NCBI GenBank assembly: GCA_965205525.1
Contig: OZ242171.1
Span: 1,922,001 to 1,986,000 of the forward strand
DNA length: 64,000 bases
Source: G965205525 sp965205525
GTDB taxonomy: Bacteria; Pseudomonadota; Gammaproteobacteria; JABABF01
Direction: 5' to 3'
Under the pieces are notes generated by a model that saw only the letters and a program-made list of their open reading frames with translations, was not told the origin of the DNA and made no database searches. The first letter of the stretch is position 1, and the number at the start of each line of letters is the position of its first letter. The position numbers and the translations under genes were made by a program. Below, in pieces: positions 1 to 7,980 of the stretch.

Positions 1-1373
1 GCGGCAGTTACGGAATGGCCCTCAACTTGGAAAGAGATTCGGTGGGCGCCGTGGTGCTGGGGGACTACCTCGGCCTGAAAGAGGGGCAGAGCTGCCGCTG
101 CACCGGCCGCATTCTGGAAGTGCCGGTGGGCCCGGCGCTGCTGGGCCGGGTGGTAGATGCCCTCGGAAATCCGGTGGACGGCAGGGGACCCCTCGCCGAC
201 TGCGAGACCTCCCCCCTGGAGAAAGTCGCCCCCGGCGTTATCAGCCGCCAGTCGGTGAGCCAGCCGGTGCAGACCGGCCTGAAGGCCATTGACTCCATGG
301 TGCCGGTGGGCCGGGGCCAGCGGGAGCTCATCATCGGCGACCGCCAGGTGGGCAAGACGGCGGTGGCGATTGACACCATCATCAACCAGCAGGGCGGTGA
401 CCTGAAATGCATTTATGTGGCAGTGGGGCAGAAGCAATCTTCAATTGTCGGCGTGGTGCGCAAGCTGGAGGAGCACGGCGCAATGGAGCACACTATCGTG
501 GTGGCGGCCGGGGCGGCCGACCCCGCTTCAATGCAGTTTCTCGCGCCCTTCGCCGGCTGCAGCATGGGCGAGTACTATCGCGACCGGGGCGAGGATGCCC
601 TCATCATCTACGACGATTTAACCAAGCAGGCGTGGGCCTATCGGCAGATCTCCCTGCTGCTGCGCCGCCCGCCCGGCCGGGAGGCCTATCCCGGAGATGT
701 GTTCTACCTGCACTCGCGCCTGTTGGAACGGGCTGCCCGGGTGAATGCAGAGCACGTGGAAAAAATTACGGATGGCGCGGTCAAGGGCCGTACCGGCTCC
801 CTGACGGCGCTGCCCATCATTGAAACTCAGGCTGGCGATGTCTCCGCCTTTGTGCCTACCAATGTGATCTCCATCACCGATGGACAGATCTTTTTGGAAA
901 CCGATTTATTCAACGCCGGCATCCGTCCTGCCATGAATTCGGGGCTGTCCGTTTCCAGGGTGGGCGGCGCTGCCCAGACCAGCATCATCAAGAAGCTGGG
1001 GGGCGGCATCCGTCTTGCCATGGCCCAGTACCGGGAGCTGGAAGCGTTTGCACAGTTTGCCTCGGACTTGGATGAGACCACCCGGGCGCAGCTGGAGCAT
1101 GGCCAGCGGGTGACGGAGCTGATGAAACAGAGGCAGTACTCGCCGCTGTCGGTGGCGGAGATGGCGATCGGCCTGTTTGCTGCCAACGAGGGCTACCTGA
1201 AGGAGGTGCCGGTAAAGAAAGTGGGGGACTACGAGGCCGCACTCCTTTCCTACATGAACAGCGAGTACACCAAGCTGATGGCAGAGGTCAACAAGACCGG
1301 CAAGTACGACGACGACATCACAAAAGCCTTTCGGGAAGCGCTGGACCAGTTTCAGGCGACACAGGGATGGTAG
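1..1373 (+). CDS. atpA: F0F1 ATP synthase subunit alpha (5' end outside the window)
   Basis: Catalytic-core alpha subunit of the F1 sector, which binds nucleotide at non-catalytic sites and pairs with beta in the cytoplasmic hexamer. The reading frame is already open at base 3, and the first residues match the E. coli protein at about residue 58, so roughly 57 N-terminal residues lie off the left edge. The Walker A sequence GDRQVGKT (336-359), the DALIIYDDL segment and the SVSRVGGAAQ segment carrying the conserved arginine are all present, and the C-terminus (FQATQGW) matches the usual end. It is the first visible gene of the atp operon, 50 bases upstream of atpG. Essentially certain. Confidence 0.98.
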   Translation, partial: GSYGMALNLERDSVGAVVLGDYLGLKEGQSCRCTGRILEVPVGPALLGRVVDALGNPVDGRGPLADCETSPLEKVAPGVISRQSVSQPVQTGLKAIDSMVPVGRGQRELIIGDRQVGKTAVAIDTIINQQGGDLKCIYVAVGQKQSSIVGVVRKLEEHGAMEHTIVVAAGAADPASMQFLAPFAGCSMGEYYRDRGEDALIIYDDLTKQAWAYRQISLLLRRPPGREAYPGDVFYLHSRLLERAARVNAEHVEKITDGAVKGRTGSLTALPIIETQAGDVSAFVPTNVISITDGQIFLETDLFNAGIRPAMNSGLSVSRVGGAAQTSIIKKLGGGIRLAMAQYRELEAFAQFASDLDETTRAQLEHGQRVTELMKQRQYSPLSVAEMAIGLFAANEGYLKEVPVKKVGDYEAALLSYMNSEYTKLMAEVNKTGKYDDDITKAFREALDQFQATQGW

Positions 1374-1423
1374 CCATGGCGATATTCCCGACATCCCCCC
1401 GCGGCTGACAGGGAGAGCGCAGC

Positions 1424-2287
1424 ATGGCCGCCGGCAAAGAGATCCGCACCAAGATCGCGAGCATTTCCAGCACGCAGAAAATTACCAGCGCGATGGAAAT
1501 GGTCGCGGCGAGCAAAATGCGCCGTGCTCAGGAGCGCATGGCCCGGGGCAAGCCCTATTCCGGCCACATCCGCAGCGTTATCGGTCATATCGCCTGTGCA
1601 ACACCGGAGCACCAGCATTTCTACATGGACGAGCGCGAGCCGAAGCGGGTGGGGCTTATCGTGGTCTCTACTGACAGGGGGCTGTGCGGCGGCTTGAATA
1701 TTTCCCTGTTCAAGGCAGTGGTCGGACACATGCGCCAGTGGAATGAGCAGGGCATTGAGGTGGAGCTGTGTCTCATCGGCGCTAAGGCTGGCGCCTTTTT
1801 CAAAAGTGTCGGCGGGAAAGCGGTCTCCCAGGTGCGCGGTCTTGGTGAGAAGCCGTCGGTGGAGGATCTGATAGGCACTGTGAAGATAATGCTGGACGGC
1901 TTTGAAGAGCAGCGCTTAGATCGTCTGTTCCTGGCCGGCAATGATTTTGTCAATACCATGACCCAGAGCCCGCAGGTCAAGCAGTTGCTGCCGCTGCCGG
2001 CGGACGAGACAGCGGACTACCAGCACCACTGGGACTACATCTATGAGCCGGACGAAGCGGGACCGCTGCTCTCCGGCCTCCTGGCACGCTACATAGAGGC
2101 CTTGGTGTACCAGGCGGTGGTGGAAAACGGCGCCTGCGAGCAGGCGGCGCGGATGGTGGCAATGAAAAGCGCTACGGAGAATGCGGGCGAGCTGATAGAT
2201 GAGCTGCAGCTGGCCTACAACAAGAGTCGCCAGGCTGCCATCACGCAGGAGCTGTCAGAAATTGTCAGCGGTGCGGCGGCGGTATAG
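1424..2287 (+). CDS. atpG: F0F1 ATP synthase subunit gamma
   Basis: Central rotor shaft of the F1 sector, transmitting rotation of the c-ring to the alpha3-beta3 hexamer. The product has 287 residues, the same length as the E. coli gamma subunit. It carries the typical N-terminal helix (AAGKEIRTKIASI, then TQKITSAMEMVAASKM) and the C-terminal helix ending near TQELSEIVSGAAA. A Shine-Dalgarno-like GGGAGAG lies 5-11 bases before the ATG. It is followed not by atpD, as in most bacteria, but by an Smr-domain gene only 14 bases downstream. Very high confidence. Confidence 0.98.
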   Translation: MAAGKEIRTKIASISSTQKITSAMEMVAASKMRRAQERMARGKPYSGHIRSVIGHIACATPEHQHFYMDEREPKRVGLIVVSTDRGLCGGLNISLFKAVVGHMRQWNEQGIEVELCLIGAKAGAFFKSVGGKAVSQVRGLGEKPSVEDLIGTVKIMLDGFEEQRLDRLFLAGNDFVNTMTQSPQVKQLLPLPADETADYQHHWDYIYEPDEAGPLLSGLLARYIEALVYQAVVENGACEQAARMVAMKSATENAGELIDELQLAYNKSRQAAITQELSEIVSGAAAV

Positions 2288-2301
2288 ACTGGAGCGGTGC
2301 C

Positions 2302-2772
2302 ATGCGGAATTTGTTCAGCACCGGGCCATGCCGAGTCAGCAGAACTCCCCGCAACTTGGATTTCCAAATGATGCATGTTCAGAAAACCGGGCGGGAAGAT
2401 GGCTTTCCCAAGCTGCTGGATGAATACCTGCCCCCGCCATCGCCAGATGCCGAGCCCCCGGTCCGCGAAGTCTTGGATCTTCACGGCTTTTATCTGGAGG
2501 AGGCCCTGGAGAAAGTGCGCAGCCATGTCATCGCGGCGGCCAGAAGCGGCATGGAGCAGGTGCGCATTGTCTATGGTCGGGGGCGGCACTCCCCGGACGG
2601 CCAGCCAGTGCTTCGGGAAGAGGTGCAGAAGCTCCTGCAAAAGGAGCTGCGACCCTATGTACAGAGATTTAAATCTGCGCCGCGCAAACAGGGCGGAGAA
2701 GGCGTGGCCATCGTCTATCTCTCCCTCGGTGACAGTCGCCAGCGGCTGGCGGCACAGCGGCATGAATCATGA
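2302..2772 (+). CDS. Smr-domain protein inserted between atpG and atpD
   Basis: A 156-residue protein whose C-terminal half is an Smr domain (about residues 57-156). It shows the opening LDLHG motif, a central VYGRGRHSPDG in place of the usual GxG loop, and a following VLREEVQKLL helix. Smr domains act as nucleic-acid endonucleases; some family members cleave mRNA at stalled ribosomes or nick DNA. The N-terminal 50 residues resemble nothing I know, and internal Met codons near 2368 could be the true start. The gene lies 14 bases after atpG and 36 bases before atpD in the same direction, so it is almost certainly co-transcribed with the ATP synthase genes. That position is unusual. The domain call is firm; the role in this operon is unknown. 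Confidence 0.85.
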   Translation: MRNLFSTGPCRVSRTPRNLDFQMMHVQKTGREDGFPKLLDEYLPPPSPDAEPPVREVLDLHGFYLEEALEKVRSHVIAAARSGMEQVRIVYGRGRHSPDGQPVLREEVQKLLQKELRPYVQRFKSAPRKQGGEGVAIVYLSLGDSRQRLAAQRHES

Positions 2773-2808
2773 AACAGACTTCGGCAATTATGCGAGGCAA
2801 CTAGACAG

Positions 2809-4188
2809 ATGAGCAGCGGACAAATCGTACAGGTTATCGGGGCAGTTATTGACGCGGAATTTCCCCGCGATGCGGTGCCCTCAATTTATGATGCCATCAA
2901 GGTGGATGATCGGGACCTGACCCTGGAGGTGCAGCAGCAGCTGGGAGACGGCGTCGTCCGCACCATTGCGCTGGGCTCTTCCGAAGGCGTGCAGCGCGGG
3001 CTGCCGGTCACCAATACCGGCGAGCCCGTCCAGGTGCCGGTGGGCACTGCCACCTTGGGACGCATCATGGATGTGCTGGGGCGACCCATTGATGAAGCAG
3101 GGCCGGTAGAGGCTGAGCAGCACCTGCCGATTCACCGCAAGGCGCCGCTTTACGAAGACCAGTCGCCCACCGTGGATGTGCTGGAGACCGGCATCAAGGT
3201 CATTGATCTCATCATGCCGATTGCCAAGGGCGGCAAGGTGGGGCTGTTCGGCGGTGCCGGGGTGGGCAAGACGGTCACCCTGATGGAGCTGATCCGCAAC
3301 ATTGCCATTGAGCACTCCGGCTATTCTGTTTTTGCCGGTGTCGGCGAGCGCACCCGAGAGGGCAACGATTTCTACCACGAGATGAAGGAGTCCCAGGTGC
3401 TGGACAAGGTGGCGCTGGTGTACGGCCAGATGAATGAGCCGCCGGGCAATCGCCTCCGAGTAGCCCTGACCGGTCTTACCATGGCAGAGCACTTTCGCGA
3501 TGAAGGGCGGGATGTGCTGATGTTTATTGACAACATTTATCGCTATACGCTGGCGGGCACCGAGGTTTCGGCCCTGCTCGGGCGCATGCCCTCGGCGGTG
3601 GGCTACCAGCCTACCCTGGCGGAGGAGATGGGGGTGCTGCAGGAGCGCATCACCTCCACCCGCGCCGGTTCCATCACCTCTTTCCAGGCGGTGTATGTTC
3701 CGGCGGATGACCTCACCGACCCGTCACCGGCCACCACTTTCGCACACTTGGATGCGACCCTGGTGCTGTCTCGGCAGATTGCGGAACTGGGCATCTACCC
3801 GGCGGTGGACCCGCTGGGCTCCACCTCTCGCCTGCTGGATCCCCTGGTTATCGGCCAGGAGCATTACGAGGTGGCCCGGGGCGTACAGTCCGTATTGCAG
3901 CGCTACAAAGAGCTGCGAGATATCATCGCCATTCTCGGCATGGATGAGCTCTCCGAGGAAGACAGGCTGACAGTGGCCCGGGCGCGCAAGATCCAGCGCT
4001 TCTTGTCCCAGCCCTTCTTCGTGGCGGAGGTGTTTACCGGCAGTGCGGGCAAATATGTCCCCCTGCGCGAGAGCATCGCTGGCTTTAAAGGCATACTGGA
4101 AGGGGAGTACGACCACCTGCCAGAGCAGGCGTTCTACATGGTGGGCGGCATAGAAGAGGCGGCGGAGAAGGGCGGCAGTGTGCAGTAG
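2809..4188 (+). CDS. atpD: F0F1 ATP synthase subunit beta
   Basis: Catalytic subunit of the F1 sector, making ATP from ADP and phosphate. At 459 residues it is essentially the length of the E. coli protein (460). Walker A GGAGVGKT, the GERTREGNDFYHEM segment with the catalytic glutamate, and the DNIYRYTLAGTEVSALLGR stretch are all intact. It is separated from atpG by the Smr gene and lies 30 bases before atpC. Bases 3824-3903 of this gene recur almost perfectly at 48846-48925 between ctaB and the SCO gene. Confidence 0.98.
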   Translation: MSSGQIVQVIGAVIDAEFPRDAVPSIYDAIKVDDRDLTLEVQQQLGDGVVRTIALGSSEGVQRGLPVTNTGEPVQVPVGTATLGRIMDVLGRPIDEAGPVEAEQHLPIHRKAPLYEDQSPTVDVLETGIKVIDLIMPIAKGGKVGLFGGAGVGKTVTLMELIRNIAIEHSGYSVFAGVGERTREGNDFYHEMKESQVLDKVALVYGQMNEPPGNRLRVALTGLTMAEHFRDEGRDVLMFIDNIYRYTLAGTEVSALLGRMPSAVGYQPTLAEEMGVLQERITSTRAGSITSFQAVYVPADDLTDPSPATTFAHLDATLVLSRQIAELGIYPAVDPLGSTSRLLDPLVIGQEHYEVARGVQSVLQRYKELRDIIAILGMDELSEEDRLTVARARKIQRFLSQPFFVAEVFTGSAGKYVPLRESIAGFKGILEGEYDHLPEQAFYMVGGIEEAAEKGGSVQ

Positions 4189-4218
4189 GCGCATGCCCGC
4201 AGAGTACCGAGCCCGGAC

Positions 4219-4647
4219 ATGAGCCAAGCCAGAGTGCGCTGTGAAATCGTCAGCGCAGAACAGCAGATTTTCTCCGGCGAGGTGGAGATGCTGCTGGTCA
4301 CCGGCGCGCTGGGAGACCTCGGTATCGCACCCGGACATGCACCGCTCCTGACCGAGCTGAAACCCGGCCCGATAGAAATCCGCCAGGGCGAGGGCAACAC
4401 CCAGGTGTTTTATGTCTCCGGGGGCTACTTGGAAGTGCAGCCCAACTGCATCACCGTGCTAGCCGATACCGCGCTTCGGGCTGCGGACATAGATGAGGCG
4501 GCGGCAGAGGAGGCGCGCCAGGCGGCGGAGCGGGAGCTGGGCGACCGCAAGGGCGATATGGATTACACAAAAGCTGCCGCGCAACTGGCGGAGGCGGCGG
4601 CGCAGCTGCGGACTCTGCGACAGCTGAGGAATAAGCGCAGCGGATGA
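4219..4647 (+). CDS. atpC: F0F1 ATP synthase subunit epsilon
   Basis: Epsilon subunit of the F1 stalk, coupling rotation to catalysis and inhibiting hydrolysis. The 142-residue product has the N-terminal beta-sandwich (RCEIVSAEQQIFSGEVEML, then GDLGIAPGHAPLLTELKPG) and an alanine-rich C-terminal helical hairpin (about residues 92-140). Its TGA stop overlaps the ATG of the following membrane-protein gene (ATGA at 4644-4647), which implies translational coupling of two non-ATPase genes to the atp operon. Confidence 0.97.
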   Translation: MSQARVRCEIVSAEQQIFSGEVEMLLVTGALGDLGIAPGHAPLLTELKPGPIEIRQGEGNTQVFYVSGGYLEVQPNCITVLADTALRAADIDEAAAEEARQAAERELGDRKGDMDYTKAAAQLAEAAAQLRTLRQLRNKRSG

Positions 4648-5687
4648 CCGCACAGCCTGAGTTCCGGGGCAGCGCCTTGGATTATTTCGGGATCTGGAGC
4701 ACCAACCTATTTCTAGTAATTCTGACCTTGGGCTTGTACTCCCCCTGGGCCACCGTTCGCAAGCGCAAGTATCTGTACGGCAGCACCTGCCTGCTGAACT
4801 CGCCGCTGGACTACCATGCCCGGCCGCTGGCAATATTGAATGGCCGCTTGGTGGCTATCCTGCTGCTAGTGCTGATCAGCTTGCTTTCCTTTTTCCCGAT
4901 AGCGGAAATATTGTTTTTACCCCTATTCGTTCTAGCAACGCCTTTCTTGGTAGCGCTTGCCTACAGGTTCAGTCTTCGCAATACTTCTTGGCGACAGGTG
5001 CGATTTGATTTCCGGGGCAGCGGCAAAAGTGCTTTCGCTCCCTATTTTTTCTGGCCTTCCCTAGCCATTATGACGCTCGGGCTGCTGCTCCCCTATATGC
5101 GCTTTCGCCAGCTGCAATACACCACCGACAACATGGAATTCTGCGGGCAGCGCTTTCGTTTCAGCGGCAGGGCCGCCACTCTCTACAAGTTTTATATATT
5201 GGCTCTTATCGCTTTTTTTCTGGTTATCTCTGCGTATTTTTTCTTCTTTGCAAACTTTAGAGGTTTCGGCTTTGGCCCGCAGTCACTCCCTACGATTGCG
5301 CAGTCTATTTTAGGATACTGGGGAGATATCCTTGCATTTTTTGCAATAGTTTTCGTCATTCCCACTGCCGTCTATGTGGCCGAACTGCGATACCGATATA
5401 ACCACACCAGTTTTGGTCCGGACATCGCCCGCTTCAGCAGCGACATCAGCACCGGCGGAATGCTGTGGCTCTCTATGACCAACCTGCTGGCAATTATTCT
5501 CACCTTGGGTCTGGCCATCCCGTGGGCCGCTATCCGGGTGCTCCGCTATCGTCTCGCCCACATTCAAGTGCACTGCGAGTCCGAAGAGCGCATTGACGCG
5601 ATGATAGGCGAAGCCAAAGGGGAGGCCAGCGCCATTGGCGAGGAGATAGTGGAGGGCTTGGATGTCGGCACGGGCATAGGGATATGA
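4644..5687 (+). CDS. YjgN-type (DUF898) integral membrane protein
   Basis: A 347-residue polytopic inner-membrane protein of the YjgN/DUF898 family, function unknown. About six hydrophobic segments are visible (roughly residues 20-34, 66-105, 132-152, 180-202, 225-245 and 270-292). The diagnostic repeated pattern is present twice: LTLGLYSPWATVRKRKYL near the N-terminus and LTLGLAIPWAAIRVLRY near the C-terminus. The start overlaps the atpC stop, and its own stop overlaps the next gene's start (ATGA at 5684). YjgN-like proteins commonly lie beside M48 peptidases, as here; attachment to the atp operon is the unusual part. Confidence 0.88.
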   Translation: MTAQPEFRGSALDYFGIWSTNLFLVILTLGLYSPWATVRKRKYLYGSTCLLNSPLDYHARPLAILNGRLVAILLLVLISLLSFFPIAEILFLPLFVLATPFLVALAYRFSLRNTSWRQVRFDFRGSGKSAFAPYFFWPSLAIMTLGLLLPYMRFRQLQYTTDNMEFCGQRFRFSGRAATLYKFYILALIAFFLVISAYFFFFANFRGFGFGPQSLPTIAQSILGYWGDILAFFAIVFVIPTAVYVAELRYRYNHTSFGPDIARFSSDISTGGMLWLSMTNLLAIILTLGLAIPWAAIRVLRYRLAHIQVHCESEERIDAMIGEAKGEASAIGEEIVEGLDVGTGIGI

Positions 5688-6772
5688 GCAAGACAGAGGG
5701 CCTTCTTTTTGATGGCCGCTCTGCGAAGGGACAGCCTGTTTCACTGGAATGGGACGGCAGCTGCCTGCACATTAATGGAGAACATGGCAGCAGCGTTTGC
5801 AGCCGTGAGTCCCTGCGCGTCAGTGCCGATATCGGCGGCATTTCCCGCTGGATCTACCTGCCCAGCGGCCTGAGCTGCGAGGTGCGGAATTCGGCCTTCG
5901 CCGATGCCCTCTCTCCGCCGCCCCTGCGCCACCGCATCTTGCGAACATTTGAATCCCGCATCGGTCTCAGTATGGTCGCCGCCGTTTTGGTGCTGGCTGC
6001 GGTGGCTTGGGTGATGGCCCGGGGAGTGCCACTGCTGGCAGAGGCTGTAGCTGAGCGCTTGCCGGAGGAGACCCGTGCCGCTGCCGGCGAAGTTGCCTTG
6101 CTGGCAATGAATCAGCTGACCCGCCCCACCAGCCTCGGCACTGCAGAGCAGGCCCGGCTTGCCGCGCTGTTCAGTCGGGTAAAGGAGATGGCCGACCGGC
6201 CCGATGCCACCCTGTACATGCGAGACGGCTGGAGTATCGGCGCAAATGCGATTGCCATACCAGGCGAGCGCCTGGTCATCACCGACCAGCTGGTGCAGCT
6301 TGCAGAAAACGAGGACGAGCTGCTCGGCGTGATGGCGCATGAATTCGGTCATTTTGAATATCAGCACAGCATAAGAATGCTTTTTCTTTCAACCGGCATC
6401 ACGATAATGATGGCGGTTCTGCTCGGCGATATCAGCGCACTCTTTGACCAGGCAGGAGGCTTGCCCGTCCTGCTGGTATACAACGGCTACTCCCGCGAAT
6501 TTGAGCAGGAGGCAGACGCCTATGCAATCGCACTCATGCAGGAGGACGGCATAGAACCATGGCATCTGTCCGCACTCCTCAGCCGACTGACCTCTGCAGC
6601 AGAACCCGGCCTGGACTATTTCTCCAGCCACCCGGCCACCGACAAAAGAATAAGAGCAATAGGATGTCCGCCGCTTTCACCAGCGGCAGACTTGCCAGAA
6701 ACCGACCTCCTCCGCACCGCATGCATGCCGCAGGACAAGGCTGAAGACCCTGCCGTATTAATACGAAACTAA
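5684..6772 (+). CDS. M48-family membrane-associated zinc metallopeptidase
   Basis: A 362-residue protease with the M48 zinc site: HEFGH at about residues 220-224 and the downstream third-ligand motif EFEQEADAYA. A single strongly hydrophobic segment (about residues 97-117) anchors it, probably with the catalytic domain outside the cytoplasm as in BepA/LoiP-like proteins. The N-terminal 90 residues form a small domain seen in the family partner of YjgN proteins. The start overlaps the YjgN-type gene, so the two are presumably expressed together, perhaps in envelope protein quality control (inference). It is the last gene of the atp transcription unit before the defence island. Confidence 0.9.
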   Translation: MSKTEGLLFDGRSAKGQPVSLEWDGSCLHINGEHGSSVCSRESLRVSADIGGISRWIYLPSGLSCEVRNSAFADALSPPPLRHRILRTFESRIGLSMVAAVLVLAAVAWVMARGVPLLAEAVAERLPEETRAAAGEVALLAMNQLTRPTSLGTAEQARLAALFSRVKEMADRPDATLYMRDGWSIGANAIAIPGERLVITDQLVQLAENEDELLGVMAHEFGHFEYQHSIRMLFLSTGITIMMAVLLGDISALFDQAGGLPVLLVYNGYSREFEQEADAYAIALMQEDGIEPWHLSALLSRLTSAAEPGLDYFSSHPATDKRIRAIGCPPLSPAADLPETDLLRTACMPQDKAEDPAVLIRN

Positions 6773-6797
6773 CATATTCTGTTTTAGCCTAGTAGAC

Positions 6798-6822
6798 GAA
6801 TTCGCCACCCGTCAAAATCGCC
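6798..6822 (+). repeat. Copy 1 of a 25-bp perfect direct repeat
   Basis: The 25 bases beginning GAATTCGCCACCC and ending AAAATCGCC recur exactly at 7920-7944 in the same orientation; three more bases upstream match with one difference. The two copies bracket the GIY-YIG nuclease gene. A duplicated insertion target, or a leftover of a coding sequence split by the insertion, are both possible. Confidence 0.8.
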
Positions 6823-6886
6823 CCAGACACGGGTCTCCCCCTCCGTGGAGCAGGTCGCTAAGAACTTATTATAATGAAAATCCATG

Positions 6887-6924
6887 TCATAATCGATTAT
6901 GGTAATTAGTCAGAGTTGCCTTAA
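6887..6924 (+). repeat. Left copy of a 38-bp imperfect direct repeat bracketing the defence island
   Basis: Thirty-two of 38 bases match 21069-21106 in the same orientation, including an identical 15-base end (TCAGAGTTGCCTTAA). This copy lies just before the first accessory gene and the other just after the last, which is what attachment sites would look like. Both copies also sit a few bases before a start codon, so a shared leader element is an alternative. Confidence 0.6.
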
Positions 6925-6941
6925 TTTAATAGGAAAAAATC

Positions 6942-7772
6942 ATGAGTTCAATCCCAATTACAGATATCCTTGATATTGACAAACCAAGTGCATACAAACT
7001 TCATGCCGCTCGGTATAATCGAGTCGATGAACCACTTTCTGTGTATGTTAGAGACAAGGATGAGTGGGTTGGCTGGAATAAGTGGAGAGGGGAAAGGCAT
7101 GATTTCAATCGGCGATATATATTTTCATTGATTGATTTTTATCATGAAGCAAACACGTGGTTATTTGGTGGAATATTCAAAGTGATGGAAGAAAAGAAAG
7201 GTGAAAATTATAAGATAAAAAAGCTTAGTCAATATTCTAATTATGTTGGTAGATTGAAAGTTAAATGGACTCCCCCCAGTAGAAACCGGGCCTTTAAATT
7301 GGAGAAGTATTTGGAAGAAATGATAGTCTCTGAGATTCTGAAACTGCGATATTCAGGAGAAAGTTTTCCCGGGTACGAAAACATAAATCATCGCTTCAGC
7401 ACCCTAGAACCTATATTCAAAAATGAAGTCGCTGGGTGGAAAGCCGCATTAGAGAACGTTAAAGGGGTTTATGTGGTTATGGATGACTCCAATGGAAAAA
7501 AATATGTTGGATCTGCATATGGAGAAGATGGCGTTTGGTCTCGCTGGGGTTGTTACATCGGAACAGGCGGGCATGCGTGGAATGATGAGCTTGAAAAACT
7601 AATTAAGAAGAAAGGGCCCGACTACGCACATAATCATTTCACGCTATCATTGCTTGAGCATTACCCAATGAAGGTAGATGACAGCGTGATTATAGGCAAG
7701 GAGGGCAGGGAGAATTACTGGAAAAAAGTATTTCTCTCAAGCTCAAAAAAGTTTGGCTACAACAAAAACTAG
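6942..7772 (+). CDS. GIY-YIG family nuclease
   Basis: A 276-residue protein whose C-terminal half (about residues 175-276) is a GIY-YIG endonuclease domain. GVYVVMD followed by KKYVGSAYG gives the two signature strands, WSRW gives the conserved arginine, and RENYWKK gives the metal-binding glutamate, with GYNKN at the end. GIY-YIG enzymes cut DNA with one metal ion. The N-terminal half (about 170 residues, rich in aromatic and charged residues) is not one I recognise and may recognise DNA. The gene is AT-rich against the GC-rich atp operon. AGGA seven bases before the ATG supports the start. It is bracketed by a perfect 25-bp repeat and followed by a DNA methyltransferase gene, so it could be a restriction partner or a selfish nuclease. 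Confidence 0.82.
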   Translation: MSSIPITDILDIDKPSAYKLHAARYNRVDEPLSVYVRDKDEWVGWNKWRGERHDFNRRYIFSLIDFYHEANTWLFGGIFKVMEEKKGENYKIKKLSQYSNYVGRLKVKWTPPSRNRAFKLEKYLEEMIVSEILKLRYSGESFPGYENINHRFSTLEPIFKNEVAGWKAALENVKGVYVVMDDSNGKKYVGSAYGEDGVWSRWGCYIGTGGHAWNDELEKLIKKKGPDYAHNHFTLSLLEHYPMKVDDSVIIGKEGRENYWKKVFLSSSKKFGYNKN

Positions 7773-7919
7773 AGATTTAGGGAATATCTGATTAATACGC
7801 GAAAACTTTGTGGTCAATGCGAAACTCTCTTTTATTATTCAGATATGCGGCATTGGTGCCGATGAAACTGCGGCACTTTTCACCACTTCAGCAACAAACA
7901 CATGCTATGCTGTAAAGAT

Positions 7920-7944
7920 GAATTCGCCACCCGTCAAAATCGCC
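7920..7944 (+). repeat. Copy 2 of a 25-bp perfect direct repeat
   Basis: Identical to 6798-6822. Here the repeat sits 36 bases before the methyltransferase start and is read as the first codons of a tiny open frame (ATG at 7918) that stops at 7969-7971. It may be the remnant of an older gene start rather than a functional site. Confidence 0.8.
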
Positions 7945-7980
7945 GTGGCAAGCTGGGTTGCAGCAACCTAATCGGAGAAC

